From the NCBI GenBank assembly GCA_038749105.1, contig JBCDIM010000014.1:11101-75100 (forward strand): DNA of 64,000 bases. Reading direction: 5' to 3'. The translations under genes were made by a program, and so were the position numbers. This document shows, piece after piece, positions 50,677 through 60,024 of the stretch (its first letter is position 1; each line of letters begins with the position of its first letter). Source of the stretch: JBCCOW01 sp038749105 (GTDB lineage Bacteria > Planctomycetota > Phycisphaerae > Phycisphaerales > Phycisphaeraceae). Under the pieces are notes generated by a model. The model worked only from the letters and a program-made list of their open reading frames with translations. It had not been told where the DNA came from and did no database searches.

Positions 50677-53600
50677 TCAGCGCCTCCCCGACACCTCCCC
50701 GCCCAGCGACCGCAGCAACGCCGCGATCCCGTCGCGCCCCCGGTCCTCCGCGTAGTCCAGCGGCGTCCAGCCGTTCTGCTCCGCCGCCGCGTTGATGTCC
50801 GCTCCATGGTCGATCAACAGCCGGGCCTGCCGCTCATCCCCCGCCCACTCCCCGACGTGGTGCAACGCCTGCATCCCGTCCTCCTGACGGTTCGGCGTCT
50901 CCACCGCCGCACCGGCCTCCAGCAGCAGCCGCGAGATCCGCAGGTACGCATCCCTCGGCAGCCCACGCGACTCCATCCAGCGTTCCCTCGGCCGGACCGA
51001 CCACTGCAACGCCGTGCACCCATCGGGATCGACCCGATTGACCGCCGACGGGTCCTCGCCGATCAGCGTCTCGACCCGATCCACCATCCCCAAGGCACAG
51101 GCGCTGTACAGATCGACCTCCGCCCCCTGATCGAGCAGGAGGGCCGCTACGCGGGTGCCCATCGGGAAATCGCCGTACACACACGAGGCCCGGTACAACG
51201 CCGTCCGGCCCCGGTCGTCACGCTGATTCAGCAACGACGGATCATCGCCCAGCATCGCCTCGACCCGCTCCAACACCCCCGCCCGGGCCGCGGTCTGGAA
51301 GCGGTGCCGTGCCCCGAGCGCGATCAGATACTTCACGATCTCGTGCGCCGCGGGCCGGTGCCAGACGCAGCGATACGCCATCGCCTCCAACGCCGTCATC
51401 TCAGACCCCGGCCAGGGGTGCACCTCCAGCAGCTCCGGGTGCTCGTCGAGCAGCGACACCACCCGCGCGACCGTGGTGTCCATCGACAAGGCCTGCCGCC
51501 ACCGCTCACGCAGCTCGTCGCTCACCGTGACCGCCGGCTTCCCGCCGTACGATTTGATCAGCTCGGCCAGCTCGGCCCGCTTGAAGTGCTCCGCCCAGTT
51601 CAAAGCCGTCGCGTCGTACACGCTGTCTTTGATGCTGGGGTCGGCACCCGCGTCCAGGAGCATCCGCAAGATCTCCGGCCGGTTGTGCTCTACGCTGACG
51701 TGCAAGGCCGTGTGCAGGCAGCCCCACAACTCCCGACGCGCGTCGATGTCCACGCCGTGCTCGATCAGCCAACGCACCGCGTCCGGCTTGTCCCCCGCCA
51801 CCGCGAGGTGCAACGCCTTGCTGTCCGCCCCCTCCGGCCCAAGCCGACCGGGGTCCTGCTCCAACAGCCGCTCGGCCACGTCGAACGCCCCGCTGTTCAG
51901 TGCTCCGAGCAGGTCCAGCTCGGCCCCCGCCTCGGTTAGCTGCGCGATCACCGCTTTGTCGGTCGCAAACGTCATCGCCGTCTGCCCCGCACCATCAACC
52001 GCCAGCGGGTTTGCCCCGAACTCCAGCAGCATCTCCACCATCTCCGGCCGGCCGCACTTCGCCGCATGCATCAACACCGTGCGGTGGTGCTCGTGCTTGC
52101 TCATAATTTTGCCGGCCAGTGAAGAGTCGGCTTCCAGCATCCCGCGCACCCGATCCACCATCCCCAAGGCGATCGCGCTGAACAGATGCGGCTCGGCCCC
52201 ACGTTCCATGAGATACTCAGCGACCTCAAGTCGCACCTGCCCGAAGCAGGTCGCCCAGCCCAAAACGCCGAGCTCGTGCTCATCGCCCTGGCCGTGCACA
52301 TCGCCCCCCGCCTCCACGAGCCGCTGCACAACCGACAGATGCCCCATCTCCGCCGCGAAGTGCAGCGCGTAGGCGTTGTCGTTCTTGTCACGCTTGTTGA
52401 CTTCGAACCCGCGTTCGAGCAGCAAGCCCACCACCGCCGCATGCCCCGCGTACGCCGCCCGGTGCAACAACGGCTGCGTCCACTGGCCGCCGATGTGATC
52501 GATCAAAGACGGGAACCGGTCCAGCAGCCCACGCATCGCCCCGGCATCCCCCGCGTCCAACGCCTGCTCCAGCGCGTCCATCGTCTGCTGCGTCGGGCCG
52601 GGCGGCTCATCGAACCGATCCGCACGCCGGGCATCGACCGCATCGAACAGGTTGCCGTCCGGGTCGCGGATCGTGATCCCCCGGAAGCCGTGCGGCTCTT
52701 CCCGGAGGTCACCGTTGAAGGCCACACCTCGCGCCCGCCACGCTTGGACCTTCGCGTCGAGGTCTTCGACAAGGAACCCGAGCCCCGAGTGTTGCCGCTG
52801 GTATTCGCCAAGGTGGACGTAAGCGCGGATCCGCACGTCGCCAAGTTTCAGATCGATCGCGTTGTCGCTCGCGCTGAGCACCTCTGCCCCGAGGACGCCC
52901 TCATAAAAAGCCCGGCTCCGTGCCAGATCAGCCACCGGGAAGGCCACCATCGCCAAGCGTCCAAAGCCAGAGGCGGACGACGCGGCGTCATCGGCAGAAG
53001 GGCTCGGGGCCGATTCAAGAATCACCTCCGCATCATCCGTGTGCTTCCGCAACAAGTCGATCAGGTCGCCGAACTGCTTCGTTCCGATGAGCACATCGTC
53101 GGCGTGAGCGCGGACATCGCCGCCGTCCATCGCCACCGCCAGGGCAAGCGGGGTCAGGCCTTTGCTGTCAGCCGCGTTCGCGTCGAAGCCGTGGTCGAGC
53201 AAGGCCTGGGCGAACTCCACCCCCGAGGTGCTGAGCTTCGAGCGGAGGGCCCGGTGCAGCAGCGTGTCGCCGTCGTCGTAACGGCTATTGGGATCCAGGC
53301 CATGCTCCAAGAGCACGCGGAGCACCGCGTGCGACTCGGTGGCGGCCAAGGCCCAGAGCACATGATCGCGGGCCGGCGGATCGGTGTACTGCGCGCCGTA
53401 GTCCAGCAGCAGCCGGGCCGCCTCGGCCTGCCAACCACACGCCGCCCACGCCAACGGGACGAGGTTCGTCGTCAGGTCGTTGGCCGACGCGCTGTCTTGA
53501 TCAAGCAGCGCCCGCAGCGGGTCCAGCGTCCCGACCGCAGCGGCCAGGGCCGTGTCATACCGGCCGCCGTGCTCCATGAACCAGCGGCTGACCGGCTCCT

Positions 53601-54102
53601 GCCACAGCCCCAGCTCGAAGGCGTCGTGCATCGGCATCCGGCCATCGGCGTTCCGCAGGTTGGGGTCCGCCCCGAGTTGGAGCAGCGTCTGGATCGAAGG
53701 CTGTTGACGCGCCCCCACCGCGACATGCAGCAGCCGCATCGCCCGGGTGTCGGTGGGCAGCACGCGGAGTTGCCGGTTGTCCACCGCCGCGTTGGCGAGC
53801 GTGGGGTCAACCGACAGCTCGGACTGGATACGTTTGGTATCGCCCGTCTTGACCGCGGTCAGCAGACCGTCGATCCGTTGCTGCAGCTGATCGACGTGGG
53901 TCTTGAGCTCACGCCAGCTCGAGAAGCCGTAGTCGCGGGCCAGGGCGAACTGGGCGGTGCTGAGCTTGGTCTTCGGATCAGAGCGACGCAGCGCTTCCAG
54001 CCGACGTTTGGCCTGGTTTTTCAGATGCGAAAGCTCGGGGCGCACGGGCAGAGACATGTCACCCGACGGGGCGGGCACAGACGGACGTTCAGACTGAGTC
54101 AT
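50677..54102 (-). CDS. Ankyrin-VOC-ankyrin protein
   Basis: The 1141-residue cytoplasmic protein starts with a helical domain (SHLKNQAKRRLEALRR followed by TAQFALARDYGFSSWRELK), known from many bacterial ankyrin proteins. About six ankyrin repeats follow to residue 340. A complete glyoxalase/VOC domain (about residues 377-492: MVAFPVADLARSRAFYEGVLG, GFRGITIRDPDGNLFDAV) is inserted. A further fifteen or so ankyrin repeats reach the end (LLDAGADPSIKD, LLIDHGADINAAAEQNGW). The VOC fold could bind a small molecule or metal between two protein-binding arms. There is no signal peptide. The gene follows the PhyH-family gene on the same strand after a gap of 217 bp. Confidence 0.87.
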   Translation of the reverse strand: MTQSERPSVPAPSGDMSLPVRPELSHLKNQAKRRLEALRRSDPKTKLSTAQFALARDYGFSSWRELKTHVDQLQQRIDGLLTAVKTGDTKRIQSELSVDPTLANAAVDNRQLRVLPTDTRAMRLLHVAVGARQQPSIQTLLQLGADPNLRNADGRMPMHDAFELGLWQEPVSRWFMEHGGRYDTALAAAVGTLDPLRALLDQDSASANDLTTNLVPLAWAACGWQAEAARLLLDYGAQYTDPPARDHVLWALAATESHAVLRVLLEHGLDPNSRYDDGDTLLHRALRSKLSTSGVEFAQALLDHGFDANAADSKGLTPLALAVAMDGGDVRAHADDVLIGTKQFGDLIDLLRKHTDDAEVILESAPSPSADDAASSASGFGRLAMVAFPVADLARSRAFYEGVLGAEVLSASDNAIDLKLGDVRIRAYVHLGEYQRQHSGLGFLVEDLDAKVQAWRARGVAFNGDLREEPHGFRGITIRDPDGNLFDAVDARRADRFDEPPGPTQQTMDALEQALDAGDAGAMRGLLDRFPSLIDHIGGQWTQPLLHRAAYAGHAAVVGLLLERGFEVNKRDKNDNAYALHFAAEMGHLSVVQRLVEAGGDVHGQGDEHELGVLGWATCFGQVRLEVAEYLMERGAEPHLFSAIALGMVDRVRGMLEADSSLAGKIMSKHEHHRTVLMHAAKCGRPEMVEMLLEFGANPLAVDGAGQTAMTFATDKAVIAQLTEAGAELDLLGALNSGAFDVAERLLEQDPGRLGPEGADSKALHLAVAGDKPDAVRWLIEHGVDIDARRELWGCLHTALHVSVEHNRPEILRMLLDAGADPSIKDSVYDATALNWAEHFKRAELAELIKSYGGKPAVTVSDELRERWRQALSMDTTVARVVSLLDEHPELLEVHPWPGSEMTALEAMAYRCVWHRPAAHEIVKYLIALGARHRFQTAARAGVLERVEAMLGDDPSLLNQRDDRGRTALYRASCVYGDFPMGTRVAALLLDQGAEVDLYSACALGMVDRVETLIGEDPSAVNRVDPDGCTALQWSVRPRERWMESRGLPRDAYLRISRLLLEAGAAVETPNRQEDGMQALHHVGEWAGDERQARLLIDHGADINAAAEQNGWTPLDYAEDRGRDGIAALLRSLGGEVSGRR

Positions 54103-54268
54103 GGCGGAGACCTTCCTTCCAATGGTGCCCGGTGTCCGTATGCCGCGGGCTGGAAGTCAGGTGGATGTAGAAAGTGGGGCGAGCGGGATGATCCCTTTAC
54201 ACGGACGGTTAGCTGCTCGTCAGCTGCTGTGAGCATACCGACCGTTTCGTGTTCTGCAAAGGGGGATT

Positions 54269-54280
54269 CACCACGGAGGC
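54269..54280. repeat. Inverted repeat, right copy, beside the ankyrin-VOC gene
   Basis: CACCACGGAGGC is complementary to 50660-50671. A second shared unit GCACGGAG (54310-54317) matches CTCCGTGC at 50654-50661 in inverted orientation. It lies in the gap between the PhyH-family and ankyrin-VOC genes, which holds no gene. Confidence 0.6.
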
Positions 54281-54319
54281 CGAGAGGGCGCGGGATGATT
54301 CCGCGTGAAGCACGGAGAC

Positions 54320-55078
54320 TCACACATCCAAGACCCAACGGGCTGCAGGCGACAGGCGGTCGTAGACGCGCTTGCGGATGTAGGCCGCCTGGTCGAGCTG
54401 TTGCGGGTGTTCACGGGCGGTGTAGTAGCTGTGGCAGACCCGGCGGGGCTTGCCGCTGGTGTTGGTCGTGCCGCCGTGCCAGAGGTGGGAGTTGATCACG
54501 ACGACGGTCCCGGCAGGAGCGGTCAGCACGACTTGATCGGGGTGGGCCGCCTTGGGGTCGTCGAGATGATCCGCGGGTGCCCCTAAGCGGTGGGTCCCTG
54601 GCACCACCCGGGTCGAGCCGTTGTCTGGCAGGTAGTCGTCGAGCAGCCAGAGCGAGTTCACAACGTGGAACGCGTCGCCGTGTTTCTGAGCATCGCCCCA
54701 GTCGGCGTGCAGCGCCTGCAGGCCCGTCCCGGCCTGGGCTTCCCGGGCGTTGAGCGACGAGAGCTTGAAGGGCCTCTGCAGCACATGGGCGACCGCGGCC
54801 AGCACACGCGGGTGGGTGTACACACGATCAAACAGCTCGTCCTTATTGACCAGGTCGGACAGCCGCCGCGTCCCCGCTTCCTGATGGACTTCGGACCCTG
54901 CGGACGCTCCTTCACGCTCGTACAGGGCCTCGAAGGTCCCGCGTAAACCCTCTAACCAGGCGGAGTCAATCACGCCTTCCAAAACCACGTAGCCGTCGCT
55001 GTCTAGAGCTTGACGCTCTTGGGAGGTGAGGGTGGCATCGCTGACACCGAGGTCGATAAGGGCTTGGTTTATGTCCAT
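54320..55078 (-). CDS. Phytanoyl-CoA dioxygenase (PhyH) family protein
   Basis: A 252-residue Fe(II)/2-oxoglutarate oxygenase. The metal site is His-x-Asp in LHADWGDAQ, with the distal His in INSHLWHGGTTN, and the 2-oxoglutarate Arg in KPRRVCHSYY. LWLLDDYLPDNGSTRVVPGTHRL is typical of the family. The substrate is unknown. It is divergent from an AraC-type regulator gene 77 bp away, which probably controls it; such pairs are common in planctomycetes. Confidence 0.88.
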   Translation of the reverse strand: MDINQALIDLGVSDATLTSQERQALDSDGYVVLEGVIDSAWLEGLRGTFEALYEREGASAGSEVHQEAGTRRLSDLVNKDELFDRVYTHPRVLAAVAHVLQRPFKLSSLNAREAQAGTGLQALHADWGDAQKHGDAFHVVNSLWLLDDYLPDNGSTRVVPGTHRLGAPADHLDDPKAAHPDQVVLTAPAGTVVVINSHLWHGGTTNTSGKPRRVCHSYYTAREHPQQLDQAAYIRKRVYDRLSPAARWVLDV

Positions 55079-55155
55079 GGCTGGTCTCCTGAGCGGGGGG
55101 TCGAGGCGGGTGTGATTTCGAGCCGGAATGATGCTTGGTGCGGCCCGCGTTGGCT

Positions 55156-55926
55156 ATGGACAAAACCGCGGGGTTGATGGAAACTTCGCCGATGGAAACG
55201 TTTGTCAGCATCGGTGCCTTGGACCAGCTTCGGCTTGACTTTCCAAAGCACCAGCACACGACGTGGGAAATCGTGCTCTACACCCACGGGACCGGCACGG
55301 CCACCGTCGGAGACGCCAAGATCCCCTTCGCCCCCGGGACCATCGTGTGCATGCCCCCGCACCTGCCGCACAGCGAAGTCTCCCACGACGGCTTCCGCAA
55401 CGTCTACATCCACAGCAAGCAGTACCCGCGGGGTGATGGGCGCGTGCCGGTCGTTCAAGATCAGCAGCAGACGTTTAGCCGAACAGCCAAACTGCTCCGA
55501 GAAGAATTCGATCACCGGCAGCCGGGCTCCGCGGGCATCATCGACAGCCTCTTCAGCGTCCTGCTCGCCCTGTTGCAGCGATGGGACCAGCTGACAACCA
55601 TCCATCCCGAAGCCCGGGCGCTGCGAGACTGGCTCGACCAGCACTACGCCGATCCGGGGCTCACCATCAGCAGCGCGATGTCGGAGCGCTCGCTGTCACC
55701 GGGACACCTCCGGCAACAGTTCGTGGCGGAAACCGGCATGACCCCACACGCCTATCTGAACATGATGCGGATGAACCGCAGCCAGGTGTTGCTCGGCACG
55801 ACCGGGATGAGTGTGAGGCAGTGCGCTCGTGCCGTAGGGTTCACCGACCCGCTCTATTTCTCGAAGTGTTTCAAGCGGGCGTTCGGCGTCAGCCCGGGGT
55901 CATGGACCACGCGGCAGAGCGGTTGA
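55156..55926 (+). CDS. AraC-family transcriptional regulator
   Basis: A 256-residue protein. The N-terminal cupin-type ligand domain has HQHTTWEIVLYTHGTGTATV and CMPPHLPHSEV. The C-terminal double helix-turn-helix has ISSAMSERSLSPGHLRQQF and the signature CARAVGFTDPLYFSKCFKRA followed by FGVSPGSW. It is likely to sense a small molecule and control the divergent PhyH-family gene. The start is uncertain: ATGs at 55156, 55177 and 55192 all precede the cupin. Confidence 0.88.
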   Translation: MDKTAGLMETSPMETFVSIGALDQLRLDFPKHQHTTWEIVLYTHGTGTATVGDAKIPFAPGTIVCMPPHLPHSEVSHDGFRNVYIHSKQYPRGDGRVPVVQDQQQTFSRTAKLLREEFDHRQPGSAGIIDSLFSVLLALLQRWDQLTTIHPEARALRDWLDQHYADPGLTISSAMSERSLSPGHLRQQFVAETGMTPHAYLNMMRMNRSQVLLGTTGMSVRQCARAVGFTDPLYFSKCFKRAFGVSPGSWTTRQSG

Positions 55927-55987
55927 AGCCATCCGACCAACACACAGCTCCTTGGCTTCGTCGCTAGACGACCACCCCGAAGAAACC

Positions 55988-58900
55988 TCAGGACGCCGTT
56001 GCCGCGCCCGCAGCGTGAGCGTGATCGCCAGACGATCCGGCGACCGGCCGGACCAACAGCTTGCGGAGCACCGCCAAGAGCGTCGCGTCATCCTCGAGAT
56101 AGCCCGACGGAGGACGCCAATATACGGTCGTGTCGTCCAGTTCGGTGGCTCGTCCCGGGGCGGTGTCGAACAGCGGCATCAGCGTGGTGGCGGTCGCGGG
56201 GGGCTGCGACTCGAAGATCAGATCGGGGGCTTCACGCTTGAGCAGTGCGATCCCGAGCGTGCTCGCGGCAACCCGGATCTCCTGCAGGTCGAGGAAGCGT
56301 TGAGCGGCGTCGGGCGGCTTGCCGTAGGCGTCGGTCAGATCGGAAACGACCTCGGCCAGAGCGGGCAGCGTGTCGGCCCGGGTCAGCCGGCGGTACGCGT
56401 CCATGCGGTGCTTGTCGGACGGGATATACCGCTTCGGAAGCGTGCCGGCGATCCCCAGCTCGAGGTGGGTCTTGGCGGGCTCGATCAGCGTCTCGTTCTT
56501 CAGCCGCTTGGTCGCCTGCTCCAAGAGCACGCAGTACATCTCGTAGCCCACCGCCGCGATGTGCCCGGACTGCTCGGCCCCCAGCAGGTTGCCCGCCCCA
56601 CGCAGCTCGAGGTCCCGCATCGCGATCTTGAACCCGGCGCCGAGCATCGAGTAGTTTTCGATCGCCTTGAGCCGTTTGGCCGCGACCTCGTTCACGCTCC
56701 GGTCCGGCGGCAGCAGCATGTAGCAGTACGCCCGGTGCTTCGACCGCCCCACCCGACCCCGGAGTTGATGGAGCTCGGCCAGCCCGAAGTGATCCGACTG
56801 GTTGATAAACATCGTGTTCGCGGTCGGGATGTCGATGCCCGACTCGATGATCGTCGTTGAGACCAGGATGTCGGCCTCTCTGCGGATGAATGAAAGCATC
56901 ACCTCTTCCAACTTCCGGGGGGGCATCTGGCCGTGCCCGATGATGATCCGCGCGTCCGGGGCCAGCTGCTGCAAGTCGTCGGCCACGGTCTGGATGTTGT
57001 GCACGCGGTTGTGCACGAAGTAGACCTGCCCGTCACGGGCCAGCTCGCGCTGGATCGCCTGCTTGATCCGGGCGTTGTCGTAGGGCACGACCTCGGTCAC
57101 GATCGCCCGGCGATCCACCGGCGCAGTGCTCAGCGATGAGATGTCCCGCAGCCCGATCATCGACATGTGCAGCGTCCGCGGAATCGGCGTAGCGGTCAGC
57201 GTCAGCACGTCCGCGGTCAGCCGGAACGACAGCAGCTTGTTCTTGTGCTCGACGCCGAAGCGTTGTTCTTCGTCGATGATGACCATGCCCAGGTCGGCGA
57301 AGCGGACGTCGTCAGACAGCAGGCGGTGCGTACCGACGAGGATGTCAACGCGGCCTTTTGATACGTCTTCGAGCGTCTTCTTCGCCTCCTTGGCGGTCTT
57401 GAAGCGGGACAGCGACGCGACCGTGAACGGGTAGTCGGCGAAGCGTTGCCGGAAGGTGCGTTCGTGCTGCTCGGCCAGCACCGTGGTCGGCACCAGCACC
57501 GCGACCTGCTTCCCGAACTCGGCGGCCTTGAACGCGGCCCGGATCGCGACTTCCGTCTTGCCGAACCCGACATCGCCGCAGATCAGCCGATCCATCGGCT
57601 GCTCGCCGGTCATGTCCTGCTTGATTGCGGCGATCGCGGCGAGCTGATCGTCGGTCTCGTCGTAAGGGAACTCGGCCTCGAACTCGTGCTGCCAGGCGGT
57701 GTCGGCCGGGTATCGGATCCCGGGCTGTGTCGCCCGCGCCGCCTGCACCCGCAGCAGCTCCGCGGCCATGTCCTTCACCGCCTCGGCGACCTGCTGCTTC
57801 TGCCGGTTCCACGTCTTGCCGCCAAGGATCGACAGCGGGGGTCGGCCCTCGAACCCGCCGACGTACCGCTGAATCAGATCGATCTGCGCGGCCGGCACAT
57901 GCAGCAACGCCTTCTGCGCGAACTGCAGCGTCAGGTATTCCTCGGCCTGCCCCTTGCGACGCATGGTCTTGAGGCCCGTGAAGCGGGCGATGCCGTGATC
58001 GACGTGGACGACCACATCACCAACGTCGAGGTCGAGGAAGGCGTCGTTGGCCTGCTGTCCCGCGGTGATGCGTCGCACGCGGCGGCGGGTTTCGAAGCGG
58101 TGGAACAGCTCGTGGTGCGGAACCAAAATCAACGGTGTGTCGTTATCGCGATTCCACACAAAACCGCGGTGGATCGCCCCGTCGTGGAGGTGCACCGCGT
58201 CGGCGTATTCAGGGGCAAGCTCCGTCAGCAATTCGGTCAGCCGTTGCAGCTCGGCGGGCTTGCGGCACAGCACATGCACCTCGCCGGTGTCGGTGAGTTC
58301 GGCGAGCTCTCGGACCGCGGCCTTGGCGTCGGTGTCGAAGGCCGGCAGTGGTTCGAGGGGGAGTTCGACGCGGTGGTCCGCGCTTGATCCGGCACGCGAC
58401 GCATAGGCGTTGACCACGATGTGCGGCTTGCGGGTGAGCTTTTGAAAGAGCGTGTCGGGGCCGGTGATGCCGCGGGGGTCGGTGAGGCGTTCGAAGTAGC
58501 CGCGGGCTTGTTCGGTCAGCTCCATCACCTCGTGCAGCACGGGCACGGTGTCGGGCGGCAGCAGGTCGAGCAGTGAGACGAGGTCGGTGTGCTGCTGCAG
58601 GGCTTCGGGCCGACCGCCGATGAGGTTGACGGACTCGAGAGCTTCTGCGGAGCCCAGCAGGTCGTCACCGATGCGGTGGAGGGTGTCGAGCTCGTCGCCG
58701 AAGAAGTCGAGGCGGACGGGGACCGCGCCGCGCGGCTGGCCGGTGGTGTCGAGGCTGGAGCCGGCGACGGGGTACAGGTCGAGGATGCCGCCACGGACCG
58801 CGAAGTCGCCGGGCTGTTCGATGCCGTCCTGCCGGGTGTAGCCCGCACGGTCGAGCCAGTCGAGGAGCCGACCCGGCGGGAATTCGGTGCCGGGCTTGAG

Positions 58901-59353
58901 CGTGAGCGAGAACTCGGCGACCGACTTCGGCCCCGGCACCCGCTGCATCAAGGCCTGCACGGGAGCGACCAGCACGTCCGGCTTGGCCTGTTCCGGATCA
59001 CCCAGCCGTTCGACCACCGCCAGCCGCTCCGCCAACAGCTCGAGGTTGATCGACGACTCCCCAGGCAATACCTCGAGCGCCCCAAACCGCTCGACACTGA
59101 GCCCCGCAAACCGCTCCAGGTCATCCAGCGCGTCGTCGGCCTCATCGAGGTGGGCGACCACCAGCAAGACCGTCGCCTTGAGGTGGCCTTGCAGCACACC
59201 CGTCAGCAGGCTGGTCGAAGACCCGCGCGAACCGTCGGCGATCACCGGCGTGGACTCGGCTTTCGCCGGGTCGATCGACACGATCGCGTCCGCCAGCGCA
59301 CGGGGGTGCGCCGACTCGGCGATCGGGACGAGCCAGGGGGGCAGGGTTGACAT
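55988..59353 (-). CDS. mfd: Transcription-repair coupling factor
   Basis: The 1121-residue translocase removes RNA polymerase stalled at DNA lesions and recruits UvrA. The N-terminal UvrB-like part has LDWLDRAGYTRQDGIEQPGDFAVRGGILDLYP. The RNA-polymerase-interacting domain has DVVVHVDHGIARFTGL. The RecG-like motor has Walker A GDVGFGKTE (Lys599), the Asp-Glu-Glu-Gln box (694-697) and GRVGRSKHRAYCY. The C-terminal TRCF domain follows, with KRLKAIENYSMLGAGFKIAM. Length and order are normal. It is convergent with the AraC gene. Confidence 0.96.
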   Translation of the reverse strand: MSTLPPWLVPIAESAHPRALADAIVSIDPAKAESTPVIADGSRGSSTSLLTGVLQGHLKATVLLVVAHLDEADDALDDLERFAGLSVERFGALEVLPGESSINLELLAERLAVVERLGDPEQAKPDVLVAPVQALMQRVPGPKSVAEFSLTLKPGTEFPPGRLLDWLDRAGYTRQDGIEQPGDFAVRGGILDLYPVAGSSLDTTGQPRGAVPVRLDFFGDELDTLHRIGDDLLGSAEALESVNLIGGRPEALQQHTDLVSLLDLLPPDTVPVLHEVMELTEQARGYFERLTDPRGITGPDTLFQKLTRKPHIVVNAYASRAGSSADHRVELPLEPLPAFDTDAKAAVRELAELTDTGEVHVLCRKPAELQRLTELLTELAPEYADAVHLHDGAIHRGFVWNRDNDTPLILVPHHELFHRFETRRRVRRITAGQQANDAFLDLDVGDVVVHVDHGIARFTGLKTMRRKGQAEEYLTLQFAQKALLHVPAAQIDLIQRYVGGFEGRPPLSILGGKTWNRQKQQVAEAVKDMAAELLRVQAARATQPGIRYPADTAWQHEFEAEFPYDETDDQLAAIAAIKQDMTGEQPMDRLICGDVGFGKTEVAIRAAFKAAEFGKQVAVLVPTTVLAEQHERTFRQRFADYPFTVASLSRFKTAKEAKKTLEDVSKGRVDILVGTHRLLSDDVRFADLGMVIIDEEQRFGVEHKNKLLSFRLTADVLTLTATPIPRTLHMSMIGLRDISSLSTAPVDRRAIVTEVVPYDNARIKQAIQRELARDGQVYFVHNRVHNIQTVADDLQQLAPDARIIIGHGQMPPRKLEEVMLSFIRREADILVSTTIIESGIDIPTANTMFINQSDHFGLAELHQLRGRVGRSKHRAYCYMLLPPDRSVNEVAAKRLKAIENYSMLGAGFKIAMRDLELRGAGNLLGAEQSGHIAAVGYEMYCVLLEQATKRLKNETLIEPAKTHLELGIAGTLPKRYIPSDKHRMDAYRRLTRADTLPALAEVVSDLTDAYGKPPDAAQRFLDLQEIRVAASTLGIALLKREAPDLIFESQPPATATTLMPLFDTAPGRATELDDTTVYWRPPSGYLEDDATLLAVLRKLLVRPVAGSSGDHAHAAGAATAS

Positions 59354-59389
59354 GTGCGGGGAGTGTAGCGCGAGACCGGCGCGGACGCT

Positions 59390-59956
59390 TCATCTCTCCG
59401 GCGGTTTGCGGGTGGCCGAGAGCGTCACGGGCACGGCGTAGCTCGCCGCCGCCGCGCTCGGTGGCTCCGGCACCGCTTCCGGCTCCGGCACATGCTCCAG
59501 CGTCCGGATCATCGCGATCTCGTCACACGCGTCGTGCTTCGGGCACCGCACGCACTCGGCCCAGACCTTGTGCGGCAGGTTCATCCGATCAACCACCGTA
59601 AACCCGAGCTTTTCGAAGAACACCTGCTCGTAGGTCAGCGTCATCACCCGCCGGATGCCCAGCGTCGCCGCCTCCTCCAGACAAGCCTGCACCAGCCGCT
59701 TGCCCAGGCCTTGGCCCCGGTAGTCGGGGTCGACCGCCAGCGACGCCAGCTCCGCGAGGTTCGCCCAAACAATCGACAGCCCGGAACAGCCCACCACAGC
59801 ATCCTCGTCGTTCACCGCGACCTGGAACTCCCGCACGTTCTCGTACAGCGCAGCGAGGCTCTTGGGCAGCATCAGCCCAAACTCGGCGGCGTCATTGATG
59901 ATCCGCCCCATCGCGGGGACATCCCGGACGGTCGCGGCTCGGAGGGTGACCGGCAT
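59390..59956 (-). CDS. GNAT N-acetyltransferase (N-acetylglutamate synthase-like)
   Basis: A 188-residue GNAT protein: LRAATVRDVPAMGRIINDAA, ELASLAVDPDYRGQGLGKRLV with the acetyl-CoA loop, and TLTYEQVFFEKLGF. The Cys-containing LPHKVWAECVRCPKHDACDE is characteristic of the short ArgA-type N-acetylglutamate synthases. An arginine-synthesis role is likely, but no arg gene is adjacent. The last 30 residues are a Pro/Ala-rich tail. It lies 36 bp upstream of mfd on the same strand. Confidence 0.82.
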   Translation of the reverse strand: MPVTLRAATVRDVPAMGRIINDAAEFGLMLPKSLAALYENVREFQVAVNDEDAVVGCSGLSIVWANLAELASLAVDPDYRGQGLGKRLVQACLEEAATLGIRRVMTLTYEQVFFEKLGFTVVDRMNLPHKVWAECVRCPKHDACDEIAMIRTLEHVPEPEAVPEPPSAAAASYAVPVTLSATRKPPER

Positions 59957-60024
59957 CACAAGAGCATAGATCGGTCCGCCCGAAACCGGCCTTCAGCGCA
60001 ACACCCCACCCACCACTTGGAGGT

